Below, piece by piece: positions 34,152-41,237 of a DNA stretch of 64,000 nucleotides (positions are counted from its first letter, which is position 1; every line of letters begins with the position of its first letter). The stretch comes from Kluyvera ascorbata_C (lineage in GTDB: Bacteria; Pseudomonadota; Gammaproteobacteria; Enterobacterales; Enterobacteriaceae), in NCBI RefSeq assembly GCF_044197065.1, contig NZ_JBIQOI010000002.1, positions 868,001 to 932,000 of the forward strand, read 5' to 3'. The notes under the pieces were generated by a model that was not told the origin of the DNA, made no database searches, and saw only the letters and a program-made list of their open reading frames with translations. The translations under genes were made by a program, and so were the position numbers.

Positions 34152-34629
34152 AGGAATCCGCCTTGAAATCGCCCGATTTGCCGCCGCTTTTCGCCAGCAG
34201 ACGAACCGGGCCAATGACCATATCTTTTTGCACCGCTTTACACATGTCGTAAATCGTCAGCGCGGCAACTGAAGCGGCCGTAAGCGCTTCCATTTCGACG
34301 CCGGTTTTCCCGGTCAGGCGGCACAGCGATTCAATACGCACGCGACTGTGTTCCGGCTCGGCCTGCAGATTAACTTCAACCTTGCTCAGCATCAGCGGGT
34401 GGCACAGCGGGATAAGATCCCAGGTGCGCTTAGCCGCCTGAATCCCGGCGATACGCGCCGTGGCGAACACGTCACCTTTATGGTGGCTGCCTTCGATAAT
34501 CATCGCCAGAGTTTCCGGCTGCATGGTAACAAACGCTTCAGCGCGCGCTTCGCGAACGGTTTCCGCCTTGGCGGAGACATCCACCATGTGGGCTTCACCC
34601 GCCGCGTTGATATGGGTCAGTTGCGACAT
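34144..34629 (-). CDS. moaC: Cyclic pyranopterin monophosphate synthase MoaC
   Basis: 161-residue enzyme acting after MoaA to form cPMP. Conserved LIPLCHPLMLSKVEV (catalytic His), RIESLCRLTGKTGVEMEALTAAS and the KDMVIGPVRLLAKSGGKSGD tail are present. It begins three bases after moaB and overlaps moaD. Confidence 0.96.
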   Translation of the reverse strand: MSQLTHINAAGEAHMVDVSAKAETVREARAEAFVTMQPETLAMIIEGSHHKGDVFATARIAGIQAAKRTWDLIPLCHPLMLSKVEVNLQAEPEHSRVRIESLCRLTGKTGVEMEALTAASVAALTIYDMCKAVQKDMVIGPVRLLAKSGGKSGDFKADSYD

Positions 34630-34632
34630 CGT

Positions 34633-35145
34633 TTATTTCTTCAGATGAGGGTGGAAGTTACACGGACGCGTACGAGCATCCAGCTGTGGGGCAATAATGT
34701 TGTCCCATGCGGTACGACAGGCTTTGGTGGAACCCGGCATCGCGAAAATCAGCGTGCGGTTTGCCATACCAGCGACGGCGCGAGACTGCAGCGTGGCGGT
34801 GCCAATCTCTTCAAAGGAAAGCATGCGGAACACTTCGCCAAAACCTTCAATTTCACGGTCAAACAGCGGCAGCAGCGCTTCCGGGGCCTGGTCGCCATCG
34901 GTCAGACCGGTACCGCCGGTAATCAGCACCACCTGTACGTCGTCGCGGGCAATCCAGGCTGAAACCTGGGCGCGAATCTGATAGCGGTTCTCTTTGACGA
35001 TAGCCTTGTCGACTATCTGATGCCCGGCTTCCTGGGCGGAGTCGCGCAGGAAGTGACCGGAGGTGTCATCTTCTTCGCCGCGACGGTTGGAAATAGTAAG
35101 AATAGCAATGCGTGTCGGGATAAATTCAGCGCTCACCTGACTCAT
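34633..35145 (-). CDS. moaB: Molybdopterin adenylyltransferase-like protein MoaB
   Basis: 170-residue MogA/MoaB-fold protein. The VLITGGTGLTDGDQAPEALL loop binds the pterin/nucleotide, and AVAGMANRTLIFAMPGSTKA follows. In E. coli its role is dispensable because MogA does the adenylylation. Third base region of the operon: it lies 22 bp downstream of moaA. Confidence 0.95.
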   Translation of the reverse strand: MSQVSAEFIPTRIAILTISNRRGEEDDTSGHFLRDSAQEAGHQIVDKAIVKENRYQIRAQVSAWIARDDVQVVLITGGTGLTDGDQAPEALLPLFDREIEGFGEVFRMLSFEEIGTATLQSRAVAGMANRTLIFAMPGSTKACRTAWDNIIAPQLDARTRPCNFHPHLKK

Positions 35146-35167
35146 TTACGTGCTCCTTGATTTGGAA

Positions 35168-36157
35168 TTATCCACCAATATAGGACAAATTCTGCGTGAT
35201 TCCGGTATTGCCCTGATGCAGGAAGTGGGTCTGCTTTTTGTGGGTTAACGCTTCGGCAATACGCGCTTCCAGCGCCTGCTGCTGGGCGTCATCCGCCAGC
35301 AGTTCACGCAGATCAACGCCGCCGTCGCCAAACAGGCACAGATGCAGCTTCCCAATGGACGATACGCGCAGACGATTACAGCTGGCGCAGAAGTCTTTTT
35401 CATACGGCATAATTAAGCCGATTTCCCCTTCGTAGTCGGGGTGACAGAAGACCTGCGCCGGGCCGTCGCTGCGTTGACGGATTTGATGGATCCAGCCACG
35501 CTTGAGCAGTTGATCGCGTAGCACCATGCCAGAGATATGGTGTTTGCGGAATAGCTCGCTGCTTTCGCCGGTTTCCATCAGTTCAATAAAGCGGAGTTGA
35601 ATGCGGCGCGGTTTGATCCACGCCAGAAAGGTGTCGAGCTGGTGATGGTTCACATCGCGCATCAGCACGGTGTTGACCTTCACTTTTTCAAAGCCCGCGG
35701 TAAAAGCGGCATCGATGCCGTCCATTACCTGGCGGAATTTATCCTGGCCAGTGATGGCATGAAACTGACGCGCGTCCAGACTGTCGACGCTGACGTTTAT
35801 CGCGGTTAAGCCAGCATCACGCCAGCCCGCCACGTCACGCGCCATACGATAACCGTTGGTGGTCACGGCAATCTGGCGGATGGCGGCATTCTCTCTCACT
35901 GCGGCGATAACGTCGGTGAAGTCACGACGCAGCGATGGCTCGCCGCCCGTCAGACGCACTTTCTCCGTACCCAACGCCGAAAAGGCGCGCGTCACCCGGC
36001 GAATTTCGTCGAGAGACAGAAAGCCGTTGTTGGTGACCCCATTTGGCTGGTAGCCGTTTGGCAGGCAGTAGGTGCAGCGAAAGTTGCACACGTCGGTAAT
36101 CGAAAGACGCAGATAGTAGAAGCTGCGTGCATACGCATCAGTGAGTTGTGAAGCCAT
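35168..36157 (-). CDS. moaA: GTP 3',8-cyclase MoaA (radical SAM)
   Basis: 329-residue radical SAM enzyme for the first molybdenum-cofactor step. The N-terminal cluster is CNFRCTYC (Cys24, Cys28, Cys31). SAM/GTP-binding blocks include RLTGGEPSLRRDF and TNGYRMARDVAGW. The C-terminal second cluster is CASCNRLRVSSIGKLHLC. The protein ends in the activating Gly-Gly (YIGG). The start at 36157 (MASQLTDAYARSFYYLR) is used; an in-frame ATG at 36232 would run through the riboswitch. It is the first gene of moaABCDE. Confidence 0.97.
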   Translation of the reverse strand: MASQLTDAYARSFYYLRLSITDVCNFRCTYCLPNGYQPNGVTNNGFLSLDEIRRVTRAFSALGTEKVRLTGGEPSLRRDFTDVIAAVRENAAIRQIAVTTNGYRMARDVAGWRDAGLTAINVSVDSLDARQFHAITGQDKFRQVMDGIDAAFTAGFEKVKVNTVLMRDVNHHQLDTFLAWIKPRRIQLRFIELMETGESSELFRKHHISGMVLRDQLLKRGWIHQIRQRSDGPAQVFCHPDYEGEIGLIMPYEKDFCASCNRLRVSSIGKLHLCLFGDGGVDLRELLADDAQQQALEARIAEALTHKKQTHFLHQGNTGITQNLSYIGG

Positions 36158-36162
36158 AGACA

Positions 36163-36270
36163 CCTTTCCAAATACGGGAGGCGAGATCATTTCTTCCTTC
36201 GCCCTGGCAACAGCGTTTGCCGTTGCGGCCAAAGCGCCGTATTTTTCAACTTAGGCGCAGAGGCTAGAGT
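36163..36270 (-). ncRNA. Molybdenum cofactor (MoCo) riboswitch in the moaA leader
   Basis: The minus-strand leader contains the diagnostic blocks of the moaA MoCo motif: ACTCTAGCCTCTGCGCC at its 5' end, GCTTTGGCCGC, TTGCCAGGGCGAAGGAAGAA, and TCGCCTCCCGTATTTGGAAAG just before the ATG. The GCGAAGG/CCTTCGC-like pairing and the SD-proximal CCTCCCGTAT arm match the E. coli moaA leader, where bound MoCo shuts off translation. Ends are approximate. Confidence 0.9.
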
Positions 36271-36521
36271 GTGTTGTTCAACCTGCAAGGCAGGGTGACT
36301 GAACCATGTTATGCCGAATAGTAGCGCGAGAATAACAGTTTCGCCATTTTCGCTTTCGCTGTATAAAGTTATATATAGCGAGCCTATCGTGCAATTTCCC
36401 TACAGAATACGTAAAAATCACGTTTTTGCATTGATATACGTCATTTTGATGGGGGTGGAGCATCGTCTTTTAGAGGTAGTTAGGCTAATGTAAGCAGGTT
36501 TTTCAGTCATAAGGAAGTTGT

Positions 36522-37445
36522 ATGCGCAATCGCACTTTTGCCGATCTCGACCGCGTTGTAGCGCTGGGCGGCGGGCACGGTCTTGGACGCGTGATGTCCT
36601 CCCTGTCATCGCTCGGTTCTCGCCTGACCGGTATCGTCACCACCACCGATAACGGCGGCTCTACCGGGCGTATTCGCCGTTCTGAAGGCGGCATTGCCTG
36701 GGGCGATATGCGCAACTGCCTCAACCAGTTAATTACCGAACCAAGCGTCGCTTCAACAATGTTTGAGTATCGTTTTGGCGGTAATGGTGAACTTTCTGGT
36801 CATAACCTCGGAAATCTGATGTTAAAGGCATTGGATCACCTGAGCGTCCGGCCTTTAGAAGCCATCAATTTAATAAGAAATCTGCTTAAAGTTGAGGCTT
36901 CACTGATACCCATGTCCGAGCAGCCGGTCGATTTAATGGCTATCGACAGCGAGGGGCATGAAATCTACGGCGAAGTGAATATTGATCAACTCGCCCTGCC
37001 ACCGCAGGAGCTTATGCTCACGCCGTCGGTATCGGCCACCCGGGAGGCCGTGCAGGCCATTGCCGAAGCCGATTTGATTCTCATTGGGCCGGGCAGCTTT
37101 TATACCAGTCTGCTGCCTATTTTACTGCTACCTGAAATTGCGCAGGCGCTGCGGCGTACCCCTGCACAGATGGTCTATATCGAAAATCTGGGCCGCGAGC
37201 ACAGCCCTGCTGGCCATTTAACGCTTGGCGATCGCCTTGCGCTGTTGGAACACTATATTGGCAAGCCGGTTATCGATGCCGTGATTGTCGGTCCGAAGAC
37301 AGAAGTCTGTGGCACCGAGGGCAAGCTGGTGATTCAGCAACCGCTGGAGGCAAGCGATATTCCTTATCGCCACGATCGCCACCTTTTGCGCGCCGCGTTA
37401 GAAGAAGCGCTTCAGGCCTTTGGTCGAGTTTCATTAAAATCTTAA
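36522..37445 (+). CDS. ybhK: YvcK/CofD-like gluconeogenesis factor YbhK
   Basis: 307-residue UDP-sugar-binding-fold protein of the YvcK (GlmR) family. The N-terminal nucleotide-binding loop is VVALGGGHGLGRVMSSL, followed by VTTTDNGGSTGRIRR, GDMRNCLNQL and IGPGSFYTSLLPILLL. YvcK proteins support growth on gluconeogenic carbon sources and cell-wall precursor supply. It is divergent from moaA. Its stop codon lies inside the PmrA box of eptA. Confidence 0.93.
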   Translation: MRNRTFADLDRVVALGGGHGLGRVMSSLSSLGSRLTGIVTTTDNGGSTGRIRRSEGGIAWGDMRNCLNQLITEPSVASTMFEYRFGGNGELSGHNLGNLMLKALDHLSVRPLEAINLIRNLLKVEASLIPMSEQPVDLMAIDSEGHEIYGEVNIDQLALPPQELMLTPSVSATREAVQAIAEADLILIGPGSFYTSLLPILLLPEIAQALRRTPAQMVYIENLGREHSPAGHLTLGDRLALLEHYIGKPVIDAVIVGPKTEVCGTEGKLVIQQPLEASDIPYRHDRHLLRAALEEALQAFGRVSLKS

Positions 37446-37457
37446 GGTTGTCTTAAA
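37441..37457 (+). promoter_or_regulatory. PmrA (BasR) box of the eptA-pmrAB operon
   Basis: CTTAAG-GTTGT-CTTAAA fits the PmrA direct repeat CTTAA(G/T)-N5-CTTAA(G/T) with one terminal mismatch. It covers the ybhK stop codon and lies 48 bp before eptA, so the promoter is squeezed into a 59-bp gap. Confidence 0.8.
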
Positions 37458-37504
37458 AAACGTCGGGCAGCATAGCGAACATCAATTTCCCTGGATTCAA
37501 CGTT

Positions 37505-39136
37505 ATGCTTCGCCTGTTTCGTCAACGGCCTGTCGTCAGCCGACTGACCTATATCATCCTGTTTTCGCTGTATATCGCTCTGGCGCTGAACATCGCGTTC
37601 TATCGCCAGGCCTATACCCTGCTGCCGGTCGATGGCCTTCACAACGCGCTGGTTTTCCTGTCCATGCCGATGGTGGCCTTCGCGGTAATGGCCATTTTGC
37701 TGGCCCTAGCTTCGGTGATTCGCTTAGAGAAAGTCGCCGCCACGCTGTTTATTTTGCTCAGCGCCAGCGCGCAGTATTTCATGATGAACTTCGGCATTAT
37801 TGTTGACCGTTCGATGATCACCAATATTCTCGATACCACGCCTGCGGAAAGCTACGCGCTGCTTTCCGGGCAGATGATTATGGTGTTTGCTTTTACCGCC
37901 CTGCTCGCCATTGCGCTGGCCTGGTGGTTCAAAATTAAGCCCGCAGCAAGCGTATGGCGCGGCACCATAATGCGAGCAGGCACCGTGGTCATATCGGCGT
38001 TGTTAATCCTCCTGGTCGCTGGCCTGTTCTATAAAGATTACGCCTCACTGTTCCGCAATAATAAAGAACTGGTGAAATCACTGAACCCGTCCAACAGCAT
38101 CGTGGCGATGAACTCCTGGTATTTTCACCACGAGATGGATAATTTACCGCTGGTAAAAATTGGCGAAGATGCCAAACAGAAAGCGGTAATGAAAAATGGG
38201 CCACGTAAAAATCTGACGATATTAATCGTCGGCGAAACGTCGCGCGCCGCTAATTTCTCACTGGGCGGTTACAGCCGCGAAACCAATCCGCTATTAGCAA
38301 AAGATAACGTCGTCTATTTCCCGAAAACGGCCTCCTGCGGGACCGCGACGGCAGTATCAGTTCCTTGCATGTTCTCGAATATGCCGCGCATCGGTTATGA
38401 CGAGTCGTTAGCCCACCATCAGGAAGGGCTGCTGGATATTATTCAACGTGCAGGCATTCAGGTGCTGTGGAATGACAACGATGGCGGTTGTAAAGGTGCC
38501 TGCGACCGCGTTCCGCATCAGGATGTCACCGCACTGAAACTGCCAGGACAGTGCATCGACGGCGAATGCTACGATGATGTGCTGTTCCATGACCTTGAAA
38601 AGACCATTGATAATATGCCGGGCGACGGCGTCATTGTACTACACACCATTGGCAGCCACGGCCCAACCTATTACAACCGTTACCCGCCGGAATTCCGTCG
38701 CTTCACGCCGACCTGTGACACCAGTGAAATTCAGTCCTGTAGCCAGGAACAGCTAAAAAATAGCTATGACAACACCATTTTGTACGTCGATCATATTGTC
38801 GATAAAGCAATAAAACTGCTGCAATCTAAACAGGATAAATTCACCACCAGTCTGGTTTACCTTTCCGACCACGGAGAATCGCTGGGCGAAAACGGCGTGT
38901 ATTTACACGGGCTGCCTTATTCTATTGCGCCGGAAACACAAAAACATGTGCCGATGCTGTTATGGTTATCTGATGATTATCAGAAACGCTATGGCGTTAA
39001 TTACACCTGCCTGCAGCAAAAGGCCAAAGAAAATGACTACTCGCAGGATAATCTGTTCTCTACAATGTTGGGGTTAACGGGCGTAGAGACCCAGGAATAT
39101 CACGCAGCAGACGATATACTAGCCACCTGTAAATAG
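37505..39136 (+). CDS. eptA: Lipid A phosphoethanolamine transferase EptA (PmrC)
   Basis: 543-residue inner-membrane enzyme that adds phosphoethanolamine to lipid A phosphates, lowering negative charge and polymyxin binding. Five N-terminal helices (residues 15-175) precede the catalytic domain. IVGETSRAANFSLGGYSRE carries the metal Glu, CGTATAVSVPCMFS has the nucleophile at Thr280, and YLSDHGESLGENG has the Asp-His pair. The paired cysteines of the family (SCGT, PCMF, GGCKGACD, CIDGEC, CDTSEIQSC) are present. It is clearly EptA rather than EptB or OpgE. It is the first gene of eptA-pmrA-pmrB. In E. coli and Salmonella this operon lies elsewhere, beside adiC/proP. Confidence 0.95.
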   Translation: MLRLFRQRPVVSRLTYIILFSLYIALALNIAFYRQAYTLLPVDGLHNALVFLSMPMVAFAVMAILLALASVIRLEKVAATLFILLSASAQYFMMNFGIIVDRSMITNILDTTPAESYALLSGQMIMVFAFTALLAIALAWWFKIKPAASVWRGTIMRAGTVVISALLILLVAGLFYKDYASLFRNNKELVKSLNPSNSIVAMNSWYFHHEMDNLPLVKIGEDAKQKAVMKNGPRKNLTILIVGETSRAANFSLGGYSRETNPLLAKDNVVYFPKTASCGTATAVSVPCMFSNMPRIGYDESLAHHQEGLLDIIQRAGIQVLWNDNDGGCKGACDRVPHQDVTALKLPGQCIDGECYDDVLFHDLEKTIDNMPGDGVIVLHTIGSHGPTYYNRYPPEFRRFTPTCDTSEIQSCSQEQLKNSYDNTILYVDHIVDKAIKLLQSKQDKFTTSLVYLSDHGESLGENGVYLHGLPYSIAPETQKHVPMLLWLSDDYQKRYGVNYTCLQQKAKENDYSQDNLFSTMLGLTGVETQEYHAADDILATCK

Positions 39137-39146
39137 AGGCCAGCAG

Positions 39147-39821
39147 ATGAAAATACTAGTCGTGGAAGATGACACCCTGTTATTACAGGGGCTGATTCTG
39201 GCAATGCAGAGTGAAGGATACGCCTGCGACGGCGTGGAAACGGCGCAGCAGGCAGCGCTGAGTCTGGCCAACGGGCATTACAGTCTGGTGGTGCTGGACT
39301 TAGGTCTACCGGACGAAGACGGCCTGCACTTCCTCAACCGTATGCGTCAGGAAAAGATGAGCGTGCCGGTGCTGATCCTGACCGCTCGCGATACGCTCGA
39401 AGACCGCGTGGTGGGGCTGGATACCGGCGCCGATGACTATCTGGTGAAGCCGTTCGCGCTGGAAGAACTCAACGCCCGCATTCGCGCGCTGCTGCGACGT
39501 AACCTGAATCAAGGCGATAACGAAGTTACCGTTGAGAATCTGCGCCTGAACGTCACCCGTCGCCAGGTCTGGCTGGACGAAGCGCTGCTGGATCTCACGC
39601 CGAAAGAGTATGCCCTGCTTTCGCGCCTGATGTTGAAAGCCGGTAGCCCGGTACACCGCGAAATTCTCTACAACGACATCTACAACTGGGATAACGAACC
39701 GGCGACCAATACGTTGGAAGTGCATATCCACAACCTGCGTGACAAAGTCGGCAAAGCGCGGATTCGTACCGTACGCGGGTTTGGCTATCAGTTGGTTAAC
39801 GCGATAAGCAAAGCGGAGTAA
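39147..39821 (+). CDS. pmrA: Response regulator PmrA (BasR)
   Basis: 224-residue OmpR-class regulator. The receiver domain has acidic pocket EDD (7-9), phospho-acceptor Asp51 (VVLDLGLPDEDG) and a Lys in VKPFALEEL. The winged-helix DNA-binding domain contains LTPKEYALLSRLMLKAGSPV and NTLEVHIHNLRDKVGKARIR, almost the same as E. coli BasR. It activates genes carrying the CTTAA-N6-CTTAA type box. It lies 10 bp after eptA and 3 bp before pmrB. Confidence 0.95.
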   Translation: MKILVVEDDTLLLQGLILAMQSEGYACDGVETAQQAALSLANGHYSLVVLDLGLPDEDGLHFLNRMRQEKMSVPVLILTARDTLEDRVVGLDTGADDYLVKPFALEELNARIRALLRRNLNQGDNEVTVENLRLNVTRRQVWLDEALLDLTPKEYALLSRLMLKAGSPVHREILYNDIYNWDNEPATNTLEVHIHNLRDKVGKARIRTVRGFGYQLVNAISKAE

Positions 39822-39824
39822 GGC

Positions 39825-40913
39825 ATGGCGCTCTTTTCCATCCGCAAATGGCCGATGCGCCACCAGTTGCTACTCACCATCGGTCTCATTCTGGTGGTGT
39901 GCCAGCTTATCAGCGTGTTCTGGCTCTGGCACGAAAGCAAAGAACAGATTGAGCTGGAAGTGGCGATGTTGATGCACAACCACAACAATGCCAAGCATAT
40001 CCGTCACGAGGTGCGTGAAGCGATTGCTAGCCTGCTGGTGCCCAGTATGCTGATTATCGGCGTTGCTCTCTATCTCTGCCTCCAGGCGGTGAAGCGGATC
40101 ACCCGCCCTTTGGCCGACCTGCAACGGGAGCTGGACTCACGTACGCCGGGGAATTTACAGCCCATCTATCTGCAGCAAACCACCGTTGAAGTGGAAGCGG
40201 TGACGAATGCCATCAACCAGCTTGTCGATAACCTGACGCAGACGCTTAACCGGGAACGCCTCTTCACCGCCGACGTGGCTCACGAACTGCGGACGCCGCT
40301 GGCCGGGTTAAAACTCCACCTTGAGCTATTGGAAAAAACCCAGCATCTGAATCTGGCCCCGCTGTTACAGCGTCTTGACCAGATGACCGAAAGCGTTGCG
40401 CAACTCCTACAGCTGGCGCGCGTGGGCCAGTCATTCGCGGCAGGTGGCTATCAGCAGGTGAATTTGTTGAGTAACGTTATAGAGCCGTTGAAAGGCGAAC
40501 TGGAGACCATGCTTGAGGCTCGTGCCCAAAAACTGGTGATTGCAGAACCGACGCCAACGCTGACCGTCGCCGGAGACGCCACGCTGCTGCGGCTGCTGCT
40601 GCGTAATCTGGTCGAGAACGCGCATCGCTATAGCCCGAAAGCTTCAACCATTACGCTGTCTCTGGCACAGGGTTCACGACCTATGTTGATAGTGGAAGAC
40701 CAGGGGCCAGGGATTGATGAGTCGAAGGTAGGCGAGCTCAGCCAGGCATTTGTCCGCATGGACAGCCGTTACGGCGGTATTGGTCTGGGTTTGAGTATTG
40801 TAACGCGCATCGCTCAGCTACATGAGGCGGCGTTCTTTTTACAAAACCGCGACACCGAAACCGGGACGCGGGCTTGGGTAGAGTTTAAACAACCCGGCGC
40901 GAAGGCGCTTTAG
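39825..40913 (+). CDS. pmrB: Sensor histidine kinase PmrB (BasS)
   Basis: 362-residue kinase with helix 1 (about 15-35), a short periplasmic loop (36-65), helix 2 (66-88), HAMP, and phospho-acceptor His153 in FTADVAHELRTPLAG. ATPase boxes are LLRNLVENAHRYSP, IVEDQGPGID and GGIGLGLSIV. The loop keeps both ExxE motifs used for Fe(III)/Al(III) sensing (Glu37-Glu40 and Glu62-Glu65). It has extra histidines at 51, 53, 58 and 61. Mutations in this gene commonly give colistin resistance; none can be judged from sequence alone. Its last bases overlap the end of a converging small ORF. Confidence 0.94.
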   Translation: MALFSIRKWPMRHQLLLTIGLILVVCQLISVFWLWHESKEQIELEVAMLMHNHNNAKHIRHEVREAIASLLVPSMLIIGVALYLCLQAVKRITRPLADLQRELDSRTPGNLQPIYLQQTTVEVEAVTNAINQLVDNLTQTLNRERLFTADVAHELRTPLAGLKLHLELLEKTQHLNLAPLLQRLDQMTESVAQLLQLARVGQSFAAGGYQQVNLLSNVIEPLKGELETMLEARAQKLVIAEPTPTLTVAGDATLLRLLLRNLVENAHRYSPKASTITLSLAQGSRPMLIVEDQGPGIDESKVGELSQAFVRMDSRYGGIGLGLSIVTRIAQLHEAAFFLQNRDTETGTRAWVEFKQPGAKAL

Positions 40914-41002
40914 AAGGTCAGCATCCATTGGCAAATAAAGCCAGCAACGATGGCGACAGAGATAAGTGCGGTGAACAACTGCTGAACATTCAGATTAGAC
41001 AT
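40910..41002 (-). CDS. Candidate PmrA-regulated 30-residue membrane protein
   Basis: Not a recognised gene. A 30-codon ORF begins MSNLNVQQLFTALIS and ends FICQWMLTF. Residues about 9-27 form one strongly hydrophobic helix with polar ends, the plan of small regulatory membrane proteins. The start has a good ribosome-binding site, GAGGG seven bases before ATG. Upstream lie a -10 TACTAT (41027-41032) and a PmrA box overlapping a TTCACT -35. The stop overlaps the pmrB stop by 3 bp on the opposite strand. In Salmonella PmrA induces a small peptide of similar size, PmrR, that inhibits LpxT; this sequence is not PmrR as I remember it, but may play a comparable part. Translation is inferred. Confidence 0.7.
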   Translation of the reverse strand: MSNLNVQQLFTALISVAIVAGFICQWMLTF

Positions 41003-41045
41003 AACACTACCCTCAATGATTTTACGGATAGTATCAGCAGATTAT

Positions 41046-41062
41046 ATTAAGTGAACCTTAAG
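41046..41062 (-). promoter_or_regulatory. PmrA box upstream of the small membrane ORF
   Basis: On the minus strand CTTAAG-GTTCA-CTTAAT, the consensus PmrA direct repeat and, from memory, the same as the box at the Salmonella pmrC promoter. TTCACT inside it can serve as -35, 16 bp from TACTAT. Confidence 0.82.
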
Positions 41063-41129
41063 GCAGGTGGCTGACGCGTGATGGCTGCCGCAATTCAGAG
41101 AAATAGTGTCTGGGGAGGCGTTCGTGCCG

Positions 41130-41227
41130 CCCCGGGGTCGGCGTAAACGCCTCGCCCGGGCTACACATGCCTGATGGCGCTACGCTTATCAGGCCTACTA
41201 ACTGACTGTAGCCCGTCCCCGCCGGGG
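41130..41227. repeat. REP cluster between the small ORF and uvrB
   Basis: One RAYT-family unit (CCCCGGGGTCGGCGTAAACG...CGGGCTACA, 41130-41165), one unit of the other REP type (GCCTGATGGCGCTACGCTTA...GGCCTAC, 41169-41198) and a remnant GTAGCCCGTCCCCGCCGGGG. Confidence 0.75.
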
Positions 41228-41237
41228 GTGCACCCAT

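Noticed and set aside
36158..36232. Longer MoaA starting at 36232
   Set aside because: Would translate through the riboswitch. MASQLTDAY at 36157 matches the family.
40910..41002. Calling the small ORF pmrR
   Set aside because: Size and PmrA control are alike, but the residues do not match PmrR as I recall it, and its genomic position differs. The symbol was left empty.
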